From Arthrobacter sp. 31Y (GTDB taxonomy: Bacteria; Actinomycetota; Actinomycetes; Actinomycetales; Micrococcaceae): a stretch of DNA of 64,000 nt. The translations under genes and the position numbers were made by a program. Below the pieces are notes generated by a model that worked only from the letters and a program-made list of their open reading frames with translations, did not search any database and had not been told where the DNA came from. Location: assembly GCF_000526335.1 (NCBI RefSeq), contig NZ_JAFW01000001.1:1054001-1118000 (forward strand), given 5' to 3'. Position 1 is the stretch's first letter. Each line of letters begins with the position of its first letter. Shown in pieces: positions 34,519 to 47,730 of this stretch.

Positions 34519-35724
34519 GTGCGTCGACTGCACTCCGAGCCCAGGCCGGACTGGAAGCAAAAGATCGAAGAACAGGGCCTGGTATTTTCCACTACCACCA
34601 TGCCCAATGGCCGGAAAATCGAATACTGGAACGAATCGGCCTACTACGAATTCACCGAAGACGAGGTGGAAACTCTCGAGAAGACCGCCGAGGACATGCA
34701 CATCATGTCCTTGGAGGCCGCGAAGTACCTGGCCACCGGAGCCATGGGCGATATCGGCATCGGGCAGCAGGCTTTGGAACTCGCCGGAGAGTCGCTGCTG
34801 GCCGCCGATACGGATATCTACGGCCGCTTCGACTTCATCTATGACGGCAAGGGTGGTCCGGCCAAGATGCTGGAGTACAACGCCGATACCCCTACCGGGT
34901 TGATCGAGGCTTCCGTTGCCCAGTGGTTCTGGCTGCAGGACGTCTTCCCGGAAAAGGACCAGTGGAACGGAATCCACGAAGCCCTGATCCGTCAGTGGAA
35001 AAAGCTGCAGTTCCGCACCGGCATGAGCACCCTGCATGTGGCCCACTCAGAAGCGGAGGAATCCGGCGAGGACTGGATGACGGCCGCCTACATGCGGGAC
35101 GTCGCAAGCCAGGGTGGCTGGACCACCATCGGCATCAATATGTCCGATATCGGCTGGGACCCCAACCTGAACCGGTTCGTGGACCTGGACAACTTCATGA
35201 TCAGCACCATGTTCAAGCTGTACCCGTGGGAACTGATGATGAAAGAGCCTTTCGGGCACCGTCTCCTCCAGCGCGCCCACAACCCGCGCTGGGTTGAGCC
35301 GGCCTGGAAGATGCTGCTGTCCAACAAAGCCCTGCTGGCTGCTCTGTGGCACCTTTACCCCAACCACGAGAATCTGTTGCCTGCCTACCTCGGCGATCCA
35401 GGTCCACTCAAGGAATGGGTGGCCAAGCCGCTGCACGGACGCGAAGGCGACAACATCCGCATTCATGCCCCGGGTATCGAAATCCAACAACCCGGTGGTT
35501 ATGGGCGTGAAGGCTGGTGCTTCCAGCAATACCACTCCCTTCCGGACTTTGACGGGAACCATCCTGTCCTGGGTCTGTGGGTAGTGGACGGCGAATCCGT
35601 AGGCTGTGGCATCCGCGAATCCGACGGACCCATCACGGACTACTTCTGCCGCTTTGTTCCCAACACCATTGACGCCCCGGCGCCCATCGCGCCCCCTGCT
35701 ACTTCCTACGGAGCTGCACTATGA
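34519..35724 (+). CDS. YgiC/YjfC-type ATP-grasp ligase (glutathionylspermidine synthase family)
   Basis: A 401-residue ATP-grasp enzyme of the glutathionylspermidine-synthase-like family, starting at GTG 2 bp after the YgiB-like gene. Recognisable blocks are WNESAYYEF near residue 35, GRFDFIYDG and KMLEYNADTPTGLIEAS near 96-120 (metal-binding Glu/Asn), YPWELMMKEPFG and a C-terminal GREGDNIRIH nucleotide loop. E. coli YgiC is not known to make glutathionylspermidine, and actinobacteria use mycothiol. The real acceptor and amine are unknown. Its stop overlaps the APC permease start by 4 bp. Confidence 0.92.
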   Translation: MRRLHSEPRPDWKQKIEEQGLVFSTTTMPNGRKIEYWNESAYYEFTEDEVETLEKTAEDMHIMSLEAAKYLATGAMGDIGIGQQALELAGESLLAADTDIYGRFDFIYDGKGGPAKMLEYNADTPTGLIEASVAQWFWLQDVFPEKDQWNGIHEALIRQWKKLQFRTGMSTLHVAHSEAEESGEDWMTAAYMRDVASQGGWTTIGINMSDIGWDPNLNRFVDLDNFMISTMFKLYPWELMMKEPFGHRLLQRAHNPRWVEPAWKMLLSNKALLAALWHLYPNHENLLPAYLGDPGPLKEWVAKPLHGREGDNIRIHAPGIEIQQPGGYGREGWCFQQYHSLPDFDGNHPVLGLWVVDGESVGCGIRESDGPITDYFCRFVPNTIDAPAPIAPPATSYGAAL

Positions 35725-37247
35725 GCACTGAAACCTCGACGCCGGGTGGCGGCTCAGCGGGCGGCAACCGTACCGCCGTCGTACCTCCCAAAGGCCTCCA
35801 CGCCGGGATCCTGGACCTGGGCGACTCCGTCATGCTGGGCCTTGCTTCCACCGCACCCGTCTACTCGCTGGCAGCAACGCTGGGACTCATTGTGGCCGTC
35901 AACGGCAACTACACTCCCCTGATCCTGATCCTTGGCTTCATCCCCGTGTTGTTCATTGCGTACGCGTTCCGTGAGCTCAACAGCGCCATGCCGGACTGCG
36001 GTACTACATTCTTTTGGGCCCGCAAAGCCTTCGGCCCATGGGCCGGTTGGCTCGGCGGCTGGGGTGTGGCCCTCGCAGGCGTGGTGGTGCTGGCCAACCT
36101 GGCACAAATCGCCGGCAAGTATCTATGGCTGTTGATTGGCGACGGTTCCCTGGCAGATAACACGTGGCTGGTGACGGCTACCGGTGTGCTCTTCATTCTG
36201 TTCATGACGTACGTGAACCACCGTGGCATCCGGCTTGGCGAGCATGTCCAGCGCACCCTGACCTACATTCAGTACATTTCGCTGGGCATCTTTGCGGTGG
36301 CCATTGTTTTCCGGATCGCCGGTGGAGCGCCCGAGGGACAGGCCTTCGACTTCGAATGGTTCAATCCTGCCGGTGCCTTTGCCGATCCCGGCGCTGTGGT
36401 TCACGGGGTCCTGCTGGCTCTGTTCATCTACTGGGGCTGGGACACGTGCCTGGCACTGAATGAGGAGACGGAAAACCCGGCCAAGACCCCCGGCCGTGGC
36501 GCCGTCATCTCCGCCACGGTCCTTTTGGCGATTTACGTTTCTGTGGCCCTCCTGGTGATGATGTACGCCACGATCGGTTCCGACGGCATCGGACTGGGCA
36601 ACGAGGCAAACCAGGACGACGTCTTCCTGGCCATGAAAGACGTTGTGCTGGGCCCTTGGGGCTGGCTGATCATTGTGGCCGTGCTGGCGTCCGTGCTGTC
36701 CTCCACCCAGACCACCATCCTGCCCACCGCCCGCGGAACCCTGTCCATGGGTGTCCACGGTGCCCTGCCTCCCCGGTTCGGCAAGGTCCATGAGCGCTTC
36801 ATGACCCCCGGGTTCTCCACTCAGATCATGGGTGCAGTGGCCGTGGTGTACTACGTTGCCATGAGCTTCCTCAGCGAAAACCTGCTCTCGGACTCCATCA
36901 GTGCCATCAGCCTGTTCATCGCGTTCTACTACGCACTGACCGGATTCTCCTGCGTATGGTTCTTCCGCTCTACCCTCCGGGATTCCGCCAGGAACCTGTG
37001 GTTCCGCGGCATCCTGCCTTTCCTCGGCGCACTGTCCCTCACGGCGGCGTTCTTCATTTCCGCAGTCCAGATGTGGGACCCGGCTTACGGGGACACTCAG
37101 ATCTTCGGCATTGGCGGGGCGTTTGTCAGCGGCGTGCTGTTGCTAGCCTTGGGAGTTGTTTTGGCGATCGTTTGCCGCTTCGCACCCTCCACCCGGGGTT
37201 ACTTCACCGGTGAGCGGGCCGAGGTTGGGGTGGTACGCGGCGAGTAG
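35721..37247 (+). CDS. APC-superfamily amino acid/polyamine permease
   Basis: A 508-residue transporter with about 12 membrane segments. The first helices carry GLASTAPVYSLAATLG, typical of APC proteins, and ALNEETENPAKTPGRGAVIS is a conserved cytoplasmic loop. The ATGA overlap with the ligase gene means translational coupling. In the operon it probably imports or exports the amine or amino acid used by the ligase; that is inference. A hairpin terminator follows at 37276-37319. Confidence 0.93.
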   Translation: MSTETSTPGGGSAGGNRTAVVPPKGLHAGILDLGDSVMLGLASTAPVYSLAATLGLIVAVNGNYTPLILILGFIPVLFIAYAFRELNSAMPDCGTTFFWARKAFGPWAGWLGGWGVALAGVVVLANLAQIAGKYLWLLIGDGSLADNTWLVTATGVLFILFMTYVNHRGIRLGEHVQRTLTYIQYISLGIFAVAIVFRIAGGAPEGQAFDFEWFNPAGAFADPGAVVHGVLLALFIYWGWDTCLALNEETENPAKTPGRGAVISATVLLAIYVSVALLVMMYATIGSDGIGLGNEANQDDVFLAMKDVVLGPWGWLIIVAVLASVLSSTQTTILPTARGTLSMGVHGALPPRFGKVHERFMTPGFSTQIMGAVAVVYYVAMSFLSENLLSDSISAISLFIAFYYALTGFSCVWFFRSTLRDSARNLWFRGILPFLGALSLTAAFFISAVQMWDPAYGDTQIFGIGGAFVSGVLLLALGVVLAIVCRFAPSTRGYFTGERAEVGVVRGE

Positions 37248-37275
37248 GCTGCGCTCCTCCCCCGTTAGTCTCCCG

Positions 37276-37319
37276 AAAGGGCCGGAAATTCCCTGCGACA
37301 CGGGCGTTTCCGGCCCTTT
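37276..37319 (+). terminator. Terminator of the YgiB-YgiC-permease operon
   Basis: 13-bp arms AAAGGGCCGGAAA (37276-37288) and TTTCCGGCCCTTT (37307-37319), 29 bp after the permease stop. The loop is 18 bases. Confidence 0.8.
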
Positions 37320-37380
37320 CCGTGCTTGTTGGGCCGAGGAACCGGGGAGGAACGCACGTTTAGCCGCCTAGGATGCTGGA

Positions 37381-38556
37381 ATGAGCGATTCAACGACGAA
37401 CACCTCCGACGTCCTTGCCCTCGATTCCCTGCTGACCGCGGACGAGTTGGCCCTCCGCGAGCGGGTCCGCGACTTCACCGCGCAACGGATCCGCCCCAAC
37501 ATCGCCCGGTGGTACGAGGACGCTCATTTCCCGCGCGCAATTGCCCCGGAGTTGGGCGAGCTCGGTGTCCTGGGCATGCATCTGGAGGGTTACGGCTGCC
37601 CCGGCCGGACCGCCGTCGAATATGGCCTTGCAGCGATGGAACTGGAGGCCGGCGATTCGGGGATCCGTACGTTCGTCTCGGTTCAGGGTTCGCTTGCCAT
37701 GACGGCTATCCACAAATGGGGCTCGGAGGCGCAGAAAGAGCAGTGGCTGCCGCGAATGGCCGCAGGAGAGCTGATCGGCTGTTTCGCGCTGACAGAGCCG
37801 ACGGCGGGGTCTGATCCGTCGTCCATGACCACTTTTGCCCGCCAAACGGCCGACGGCTGGGTTCTGGACGGCGCCAAACGCTGGATCGGCCTCGCGTCCA
37901 TTGCCGACGTTATGGTGGTGTGGGCGAACACTGAAGACGGCATCCGCGGGTTCCTGGTTCCCGCGGGCACCTCCGGTGTGACCGCGACGCCGATCGAGCC
38001 GAAACTCTCCATGCGCGCTTCCATTCAGTGCGATGTAACGTTCGACGGCGTGAGGCTGGGAACGGACGCCATCCTCCCGGGTGCCTCGGGACTTCGGGGA
38101 CCGTTCTCATGCCTAAATGAGGCACGCTACGGGATCGCCTGGGGCGCTATGGGAGCGGCCCGGGACTCTTACGAAGCTGCTTTGGAGTATGCCGGGAACC
38201 GACTCCAGTTCGGCAGGCCACTGGCCGGCTATCAACTGACTCAGGAGAAGCTGGTGAACATGCTGGTGGAAATCCAAAAGGGCACCATGCTGGCCCTTCA
38301 CCTTGGCCGGCTGAAGGATGCCGGGCACCTGGAGCCTCAACAAATTTCCTTGGGCAAGCTGAACAACGTCCGCGAGGCCATCAAGATCGCCCGCGAGGCC
38401 CGTACCATTCTGGGAGGCAACGGCGTCACCCTGGACTATTCACCTCTGCGCCATGCCAACAACCTGGAATCCGTGCGCACCTATGAGGGGACGGATGAGG
38501 TTCACACCCTGATCCTGGGGCAGCACATCACGGGCATCGGGGCCTTCCGCGGCTAG
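37381..38556 (+). CDS. Acyl-CoA dehydrogenase, glutaryl-CoA dehydrogenase-like
   Basis: FAD enzyme of 391 residues. FAD/substrate motifs are GCFALTEPTAGSDPSSM and ARYGIAWGAMGAARD; the catalytic Glu is about residue 369 in RTYEGTDEVHTLILGQ, the position and pattern found in glutaryl-CoA dehydrogenases. In that role it makes crotonyl-CoA plus CO2 in lysine/tryptophan degradation; other short-chain acyl-CoA substrates are possible. Own promoter after the upstream terminator; convergent with a TetR gene. Confidence 0.92.
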   Translation: MSDSTTNTSDVLALDSLLTADELALRERVRDFTAQRIRPNIARWYEDAHFPRAIAPELGELGVLGMHLEGYGCPGRTAVEYGLAAMELEAGDSGIRTFVSVQGSLAMTAIHKWGSEAQKEQWLPRMAAGELIGCFALTEPTAGSDPSSMTTFARQTADGWVLDGAKRWIGLASIADVMVVWANTEDGIRGFLVPAGTSGVTATPIEPKLSMRASIQCDVTFDGVRLGTDAILPGASGLRGPFSCLNEARYGIAWGAMGAARDSYEAALEYAGNRLQFGRPLAGYQLTQEKLVNMLVEIQKGTMLALHLGRLKDAGHLEPQQISLGKLNNVREAIKIAREARTILGGNGVTLDYSPLRHANNLESVRTYEGTDEVHTLILGQHITGIGAFRG

Positions 38557-38558
38557 CC

Positions 38559-38628
38559 CACCCAACTAGGTAACAGCACATGTCGGTTTGAGCCCGCAAT
38601 GGAACGTTTGCTGTCACCTAGTTGGGTG
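38559..38628. terminator. Long palindrome between convergent genes (family member B)
   Basis: 20-bp arms (38559-38578, 38609-38628) with one mismatch and a 30-base loop. It holds the stop codon of the TetR gene (38618-38620) and starts 3 bp after the dehydrogenase stop. Its arm shares a consensus with the palindrome at 17157-17224. Confidence 0.8.
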
Positions 38629-39250
38629 AGGGATCGGGATCGGGCTCGGGGAGGACCACCAGATTGAAGTAGCCACGCAGGCCCTTGACCACGTCCACGT
38701 CGTCGGGGGCCAGTAGCCATTGCGTTTGAAGCCCGTCCCACAGCGCAACCAGGGACATGGCAGCTTCATCAGGATCGACGCCGGGCCTCAGCCTGCCCTG
38801 GGTGGCCAATTCGGCAAAGCGACGAGCGTAGCTTTTGCGCAGCCGTTCGAAGCGCTCGGTGAAGTAGACCCGCCCGGGATGTGAATCGGTAACAGACTCG
38901 GCGCAGAGAATGGTGTAGAGCTCAACCACGCCCGGAATGTTCTCGTTGAAGAGCGCCGTCCGGAGCACGGAGTCCACCAGGCCTTCTTCCATGTCATCCG
39001 GGAAGGCATCGCCGGTGATTTCGTCTCGGCGATCCAGGACTGCCATCAGGAGGTCGCGCTTGGACGGGAAGTAGTGCAGCAAACTGGTCTGGCTCAGCCC
39101 CACCCGATCGGCCACGCCCTGCAGTGACCCGCCGCGGTAGCCGTGCGCAGCAAAAACCTCGTGGGCAGCATCCAGGATGGTCCGGCGCCGTTCCTCGGAT
39201 TTCGCGTAGGGGCCCCGCCTCGTTGCGCGGCCCACGTCCTTTGTGGTCAT
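38618..39250 (-). CDS. TetR-family repressor of the beta-galactoside operon
   Basis: A 210-residue regulator. N-terminal helix-turn-helix: ILDAAHEVFAAHGYRGG, VADRVGLSQTSLLHYFPSK. Start at the ATG 39250. The last residues (DPSPN) and stop codon lie in a palindrome, so the C-terminus may have been reset by the element. Divergent from the sugar-transport/beta-galactosidase operon, with a perfect palindrome between (39289-39312), so it most likely controls that operon. The ligand is unknown; TetR control of beta-galactosidase is less common than LacI. Confidence 0.88.
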   Translation of the reverse strand: MTTKDVGRATRRGPYAKSEERRRTILDAAHEVFAAHGYRGGSLQGVADRVGLSQTSLLHYFPSKRDLLMAVLDRRDEITGDAFPDDMEEGLVDSVLRTALFNENIPGVVELYTILCAESVTDSHPGRVYFTERFERLRKSYARRFAELATQGRLRPGVDPDEAAMSLVALWDGLQTQWLLAPDDVDVVKGLRGYFNLVVLPEPDPDPSPN

Positions 39251-39288
39251 GGCTAGCCAGTGTACATGCGCGCTTCGACTCAAAGATG

Positions 39289-39312
39289 AAATTCGAGTGG
39301 TTACTCGAATTT
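39289..39312. promoter_or_regulatory. Probable TetR operator
   Basis: Perfect inverted repeat AAATTCGAGT (39289-39298), spacer GGTT, ACTCGAATTT (39303-39312), between the divergent TetR and binding-protein genes. Location and symmetry fit a TetR operator controlling both. Confidence 0.7.
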
Positions 39313-39399
39313 TCTGTTACCGTGGTCACACTTGCCGCGGCGGACCCCCTGAATCCAAGCCCGCGTCATCGTCAACCTGACACGAAGAGGTGAAGGCTT

Positions 39400-40734
39400 A
39401 TGACCCGATTCACGCGAAGACAACTCCTGGGCGCAGGCTTGGGCACAGCGGCAATGGGCCTGCTGGCCGGATGCGCAACTCCCGGAACACAGTCCGTCAA
39501 CGCTGCCCCAACCATTCCCGCCGCCAGCGGGCCCGTGAGGCTCACCTACTGGGCTTGGCTCAAGGATTTCCAGAACGTGGCCGACGTCTGGAACGCAGCC
39601 AACCCGAACATCCAAGTGGACGTGGTCTGGATTCCGGGCGGCAATGCAGGCGGATACCAGAAGCTGTACTCGGCACTGGCAGCGGGAGGTGGACCGGATT
39701 TGGCTCAGGTGGAACTTCGGTCCATCCCGGAGTTCATGCTGGTTAACGGGCTGGTGGATCTAACCCGCTACGGCGCCAACGACTACGCCCACTTGTACGA
39801 CCCCACCCTGTGGAAGCAAGTCAGCTACACCGGCGGCGTTTACGGCATCCCGCAGGACGCCGGCCCCATGGGCATGTTCTACCAGCCAGCCATCCTGGAC
39901 AAGGTGGGCGGCAGCACTCCGAAAACCTGGGACGAGTGGGCTGCCCTGGCAGCCGAACTTCGCTCCGTGGACAGCTACCTTGACTGCTTCCCCATCAGTG
40001 ATGCCTCCCCCTTTGCCTCTTTCGCAGGGCAGGCCGGCGCACAGTGGTTGCGCCCGGAGGAGGATGGCTGGGTCATCAACATGACCGACGACGCCACGCT
40101 CAACACAGCACGCTTCTTCGACAAAGCGATCGACGACGACCTCGTCACCACCGCGTACGGCGCCTTCTCCCCGGGTTGGTTTGCAGCCGCTGGAAAGGGT
40201 GGCATTGCCTCCACGATTACCGGCAGCTGGGGAGATGCCCTGGTGCAGGGTGTCAGCGGTTCCGAAGGTAAGTGGCGCGTAGCCCCGATGCCCACGTGGG
40301 GCGGTACTGGGTTTGGATCGAGCTACCTGGGTGGCTCCACTGCTGCAGTCCTAGCCAACAGTAAACACCCCAAGGAAGCACTCGAGTTCGCGGTGTGGCT
40401 GACCACGTCCAAAGAGGGAATCGACGCCGAGATCAAGAACAGCGGCATCGGCTGGTCACCCAACCCAGACTTCATCGGCACGGATCGGCAGCAACCCTCG
40501 GCGTTCTTCGGTGGCCAACGCTACAACGAGGAAGTCTTTGTCCGCGCTACCCAACAGCAGAACCCGGACTGGTCCTGGTGGCCGGTGACCCAACAGTCCT
40601 TCAACATCCTCAGCGACGGCTTCCGTAAGAAAGCTTTCGGTACCTCTTTGGTTGATTCCATCGCGGCTTCCGAGCAGCAGATCATCACCGTTTTCAAGAA
40701 CAAGGGCCTCAGCATTCGAAAGGAAACGGCATGA
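39400..40734 (+). CDS. Extracellular sugar-binding lipoprotein (CUT1), probable beta-galactoside importer
   Basis: A 444-residue solute-binding protein. The N-terminus MTRFTRRQLLGAGLG is Tat-like and ends in the lipobox LLAGC, so it may be an exported Tat lipoprotein. Sequence such as RLTYWAWLKDFQNVADVWNAA and AVLANSKHPKEALEFAVWLTT are family 1 binding-protein motifs. First of four genes ending in GH2 beta-galactosidase. Controlled probably by the divergent TetR gene. Confidence 0.94.
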   Translation: MTRFTRRQLLGAGLGTAAMGLLAGCATPGTQSVNAAPTIPAASGPVRLTYWAWLKDFQNVADVWNAANPNIQVDVVWIPGGNAGGYQKLYSALAAGGGPDLAQVELRSIPEFMLVNGLVDLTRYGANDYAHLYDPTLWKQVSYTGGVYGIPQDAGPMGMFYQPAILDKVGGSTPKTWDEWAALAAELRSVDSYLDCFPISDASPFASFAGQAGAQWLRPEEDGWVINMTDDATLNTARFFDKAIDDDLVTTAYGAFSPGWFAAAGKGGIASTITGSWGDALVQGVSGSEGKWRVAPMPTWGGTGFGSSYLGGSTAAVLANSKHPKEALEFAVWLTTSKEGIDAEIKNSGIGWSPNPDFIGTDRQQPSAFFGGQRYNEEVFVRATQQQNPDWSWWPVTQQSFNILSDGFRKKAFGTSLVDSIAASEQQIITVFKNKGLSIRKETA

Positions 40735-41674
40735 CCACCACCCGCACCGCACCCACAGTGCAGCGTCCCGCCGCCACTTCACGCGGAAGCAAGCGGGCCG
40801 GCGCTGCTGCACGCGCGCCTTGGCTTCTGCTGACACCTTTCCTGGGGCTCTTCGTGCTCACGTTCCTGCTGCCCATTGTTGTGGCCATCATGTCCAGCTT
40901 TACTAAGGTGACCCGCAGCGGACTCTTCGGTGAGGCTGGGGTGACCAGTGAGTTTGCCGGTTTCAGCAATTACGCCCAAGCCTTGGCAGATGGCAGCTTC
41001 GTTGCTTCCATCGGCCGGATGCTCCTGTTCGGCGTAGTCCAGGTGCCCGTGATGATCGTGCTGTGCACGGCGTTGGCCCTCATGCTCGAATCGGCCTCGG
41101 CAAAGTGGCCTGGCTTCTTCCGTGCCGCCTATTTTCTCCCTTACGGCGTCCCTGGCGTGATCGCCACCATCCTGTGGTCCTTCCTCTACGTGCCCGGGCT
41201 CAGCCCGCTGTTTGATGCCGCCAAGATCGTTGGCCTCACCCCGGATTTCCTCGGCGCGAACAGCGTTCTGTGGTCCATCGCCAACATCGTCACGTGGAGC
41301 TACACGGGCTACAACATGCTGATCATCGTGGCGCAGCTCAAAGCCATCCCGGTGGAACTCTACGAGGCCGCCAAGGTTGATGGCGCTTCCACTTGGCGCG
41401 TGGCCCGCAGCATCCAGCTGCCCCTGATCCGTCCGGCCCTCATGCTCACCACGGTGTTCTCCATCATCGGAACCCTGCAGCTCTTCGCTGAAGCCCAGGT
41501 CTTGAAGACCGTGGCCCCGGCAATCGACAGCCAGTACACGCCTAACCTCAGCGCCTACACAACAGCGTTCGCTTACAACGACTACAACGTCGCTGCCGCC
41601 CAATCGGTCATCATTGCCGTGGCAGCGTTTGCCCTTTCCTTCGCCTTCCTCGCACTGACGAACAGGAAGTCCTC

Positions 41675-41678
<4 letters not shown>
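40731..41678 (+). CDS. CUT1 sugar ABC transporter permease (first)
   Basis: A 315-residue permease with six helices and the EAA loop ELYEAAKVDGASTWRVARSIQLPLI. Overlaps the binding-protein stop and the next start by 4 bp each. No ATPase gene follows; a shared ATPase is expected. The N-terminal 25 residues are polar and unusual only in length. Confidence 0.94.
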
Positions 41679-45672
<3,994 letters not shown>

Positions 45673-45679
45673 GCCTCCC

Positions 45680-45740
45680 GTTGTGGGGCCCACTCTGCGT
45701 GCTTTGTTGTGCAAAAAGCGCGCAGAGCAGGCCCCACAAC
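45680..45740. terminator. Long palindrome between lacZ and a convergent MFS gene
   Basis: About 25-bp arms with three mismatches: GTTGTGGGGCC at 45680-45690 pairs with GGCCCCACAAC at 45730-45740 and CTCTGCG with CGCAGAG inside. Likely bidirectional terminator. Confidence 0.75.
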
Positions 45741-45742
45741 CC

Positions 45743-47182
45743 TCAGGGGACGGCGACGGGTTCCTTCTTCACTGCGTCCTTGCGGATGGTGGCGCTGATG
45801 ACCGCTGCCACCGTGCACATGGCGGCAGCACCGAGCCAGGCGTAGTTGTAGTGCCCGGTGGCATCGCGGATGAACCCGGCCAAAAGGGCTGCCACCGCAG
45901 CACCCAATTGGTGGGCTGCGAACACCCAGCCGAAGACCACAGACCCGTCGGCGCCGAACACTGAGCGGCAGATCGCCGCGGTGGGAGGCACGGTGGCTAC
46001 CCAGTCGAGCCCGTAGACCACCACGAAAATGATCATGCTCGGTTCCACCGACGAGCCCAGCAGCAACGGCAGGACCAACAGGCCGATCCCCCTGAACTGG
46101 TAGTACACAGCCAGCAACACCTTGGGGTTGAACCGGTCCGTCAGCCAACCGGACGCGATGGTCCCCACGATGTCGAAGATCCCTACGACAGCCAACAAGC
46201 CAGCCGCAGTGGTTTCAGGCATGCCGTGATCGTGTGCAGACGGAATGAAGTGCGTGCCGATGAGTCCGTTGGTGGTGGCCCCACAAATCGCGAAGCCAGC
46301 AGCCAAGGCCCAGAACGTGCGGACTTTGCTCGCACGCTTGAGGACCTGCAAGGCACGGATCGCGGCGTTGGGGGAATCCCCTGACCCCGGCAAAGCAACC
46401 ACAGCGGCAGTCTTGCCTGGCGTCGTCGCGGTTGTTCCGGCGTCGGCCGCTTTAGCTTCAAGTTCGCCAGCGGCGGCCTGGTCCGTCTCAGGTTTTTCGG
46501 CACCATATGGCAGTACCCCGACGTCGGCGGGTGAGTTCCGCAGCCAGCGCAGCACCAGCGGGACCACGGCGAGCGCTCCCGCTGCGATGAGCAAGGAAGC
46601 ACCCCGCCAGCCCGGGTTCTGGGCAAGCGCTGCGATGAAGGGCAGGAATACCAGCTGTCCGGCGGCGCTGCCTGCGGTGAGGATGCCAATGACCAGGCCA
46701 CGGCTCTTGGCGAACCAGGTGTTGGCGATGGTCGCGGCGAAGACCAGGGCCATGGACCCTGTGCCCAGGCCGATCAGCAGCCCCCAAGTGAGCAGGATCT
46801 GCCAGGACTGGTTAACGAACACGGTCAGTGCTGAGCCGAGTCCGATCAGGCAGAGAGCCAAGGACGTGACCTTGCGGACGCCGAAGCGCTCCATCAGGGC
46901 CGCCGCGAACGGGGCCGTTAAGCCGAACAGGACCAGGTTGATGCTCACGGCCAGGGACAGCACCGTGGTGGACCAGCCAAACTCCTCCTGTAGGGGGACC
47001 ATCAGCACGCCCGGTGCCGCACGGAATCCTGCTGCTCCAACCAAGGCCAGGAAGGCAACTGCTGCCACGATCCAGGCTGGGTGGAGGCGCCGGTTCTTAC
47101 CAGCAGGAGTTTTGCCGGCAGAGGTCCCTGCAGGAGTACTTGTTTTTTCGGGCGGGGTCCCTGTGACGTCGGGAGCGGTCAT
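45743..47182 (-). CDS. MFS transporter (oxalate/formate antiporter-like)
   Basis: A 479-residue carrier with about 12 helices and a charged central loop (residues about 220-290, Ala/Glu/Thr-rich). SWQILLTWGLLIGLGTGSMALVF and GWLTDRFNPKVLL match the OFA-like MFS group that moves monocarboxylates or dicarboxylates. Overlaps the HxlR regulator gene by 4 bp. Substrate unknown. Confidence 0.9.
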   Translation of the reverse strand: MTAPDVTGTPPEKTSTPAGTSAGKTPAGKNRRLHPAWIVAAVAFLALVGAAGFRAAPGVLMVPLQEEFGWSTTVLSLAVSINLVLFGLTAPFAAALMERFGVRKVTSLALCLIGLGSALTVFVNQSWQILLTWGLLIGLGTGSMALVFAATIANTWFAKSRGLVIGILTAGSAAGQLVFLPFIAALAQNPGWRGASLLIAAGALAVVPLVLRWLRNSPADVGVLPYGAEKPETDQAAAGELEAKAADAGTTATTPGKTAAVVALPGSGDSPNAAIRALQVLKRASKVRTFWALAAGFAICGATTNGLIGTHFIPSAHDHGMPETTAAGLLAVVGIFDIVGTIASGWLTDRFNPKVLLAVYYQFRGIGLLVLPLLLGSSVEPSMIIFVVVYGLDWVATVPPTAAICRSVFGADGSVVFGWVFAAHQLGAAVAALLAGFIRDATGHYNYAWLGAAAMCTVAAVISATIRKDAVKKEPVAVP

Positions 47183-47730
47183 GCGGGGATCTCCGTTTCA
47201 GGGGAATCTGTGGTCCGGGTTTGAGCTGTGGTTTCAAGTTCAGGGGGTGCAACGGCGAGTGGGAGGGGGTGGTCACTGCGTTTGAAGCTGTGCCAGCTGG
47301 TGTTGGCTGCTGTGAGCCGTGCGCCGCAATGAGTGCAGCTATCCGCGGACATCGTGGCTTGCCCGCAGTCAGTGTGGATGACCTTCATGTGGGACACCTC
47401 GTTGGGAGCATCCAGGTGTTTCTCGGCCCAGATGATGATGGCGTTAAGTACGGGGAGTGCGTCCTCCCCTTTGGGGGTGAGCACGTATTCCTGGCGTGTG
47501 CGGGCACCGTCCTGATATGGGCGCTGGGAGAGCAGTCCGGCGTCGAGGAGCCATCCCAGGCGTTTGCTGAGCACGGCGTCGGCGACTTCGAGTCGTTGTT
47601 TGATGGCGTCGAACCGGCCATTGCCGAAGAAGATTTCACGCAGTACCAGGCTTCCCCATGGGTCGCCAAGGACATCCAGGCCACGGGCAAGGCTGCACGT
47701 GCGGGCAGACCAGTCGGAACGAAGAGGCAT
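47179..47730 (-). CDS. HxlR-family transcriptional regulator
   Basis: A 183-residue winged-helix protein. The HxlR pattern is present: CSLARGLDVLGDPWGSLVLREIFFGNGRFD, LSKRLGWLLDAGLLSQRPY and YVLTPKGEDALPVLNAI. A Cys-rich tail follows (DCGQATMSADSCTHCGARL), which could bind zinc or sense redox state. It overlaps the MFS gene (4 bp) and probably regulates it. Inducer unknown. Confidence 0.9.
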   Translation of the reverse strand: MPLRSDWSARTCSLARGLDVLGDPWGSLVLREIFFGNGRFDAIKQRLEVADAVLSKRLGWLLDAGLLSQRPYQDGARTRQEYVLTPKGEDALPVLNAIIIWAEKHLDAPNEVSHMKVIHTDCGQATMSADSCTHCGARLTAANTSWHSFKRSDHPLPLAVAPPELETTAQTRTTDSPETEIPA

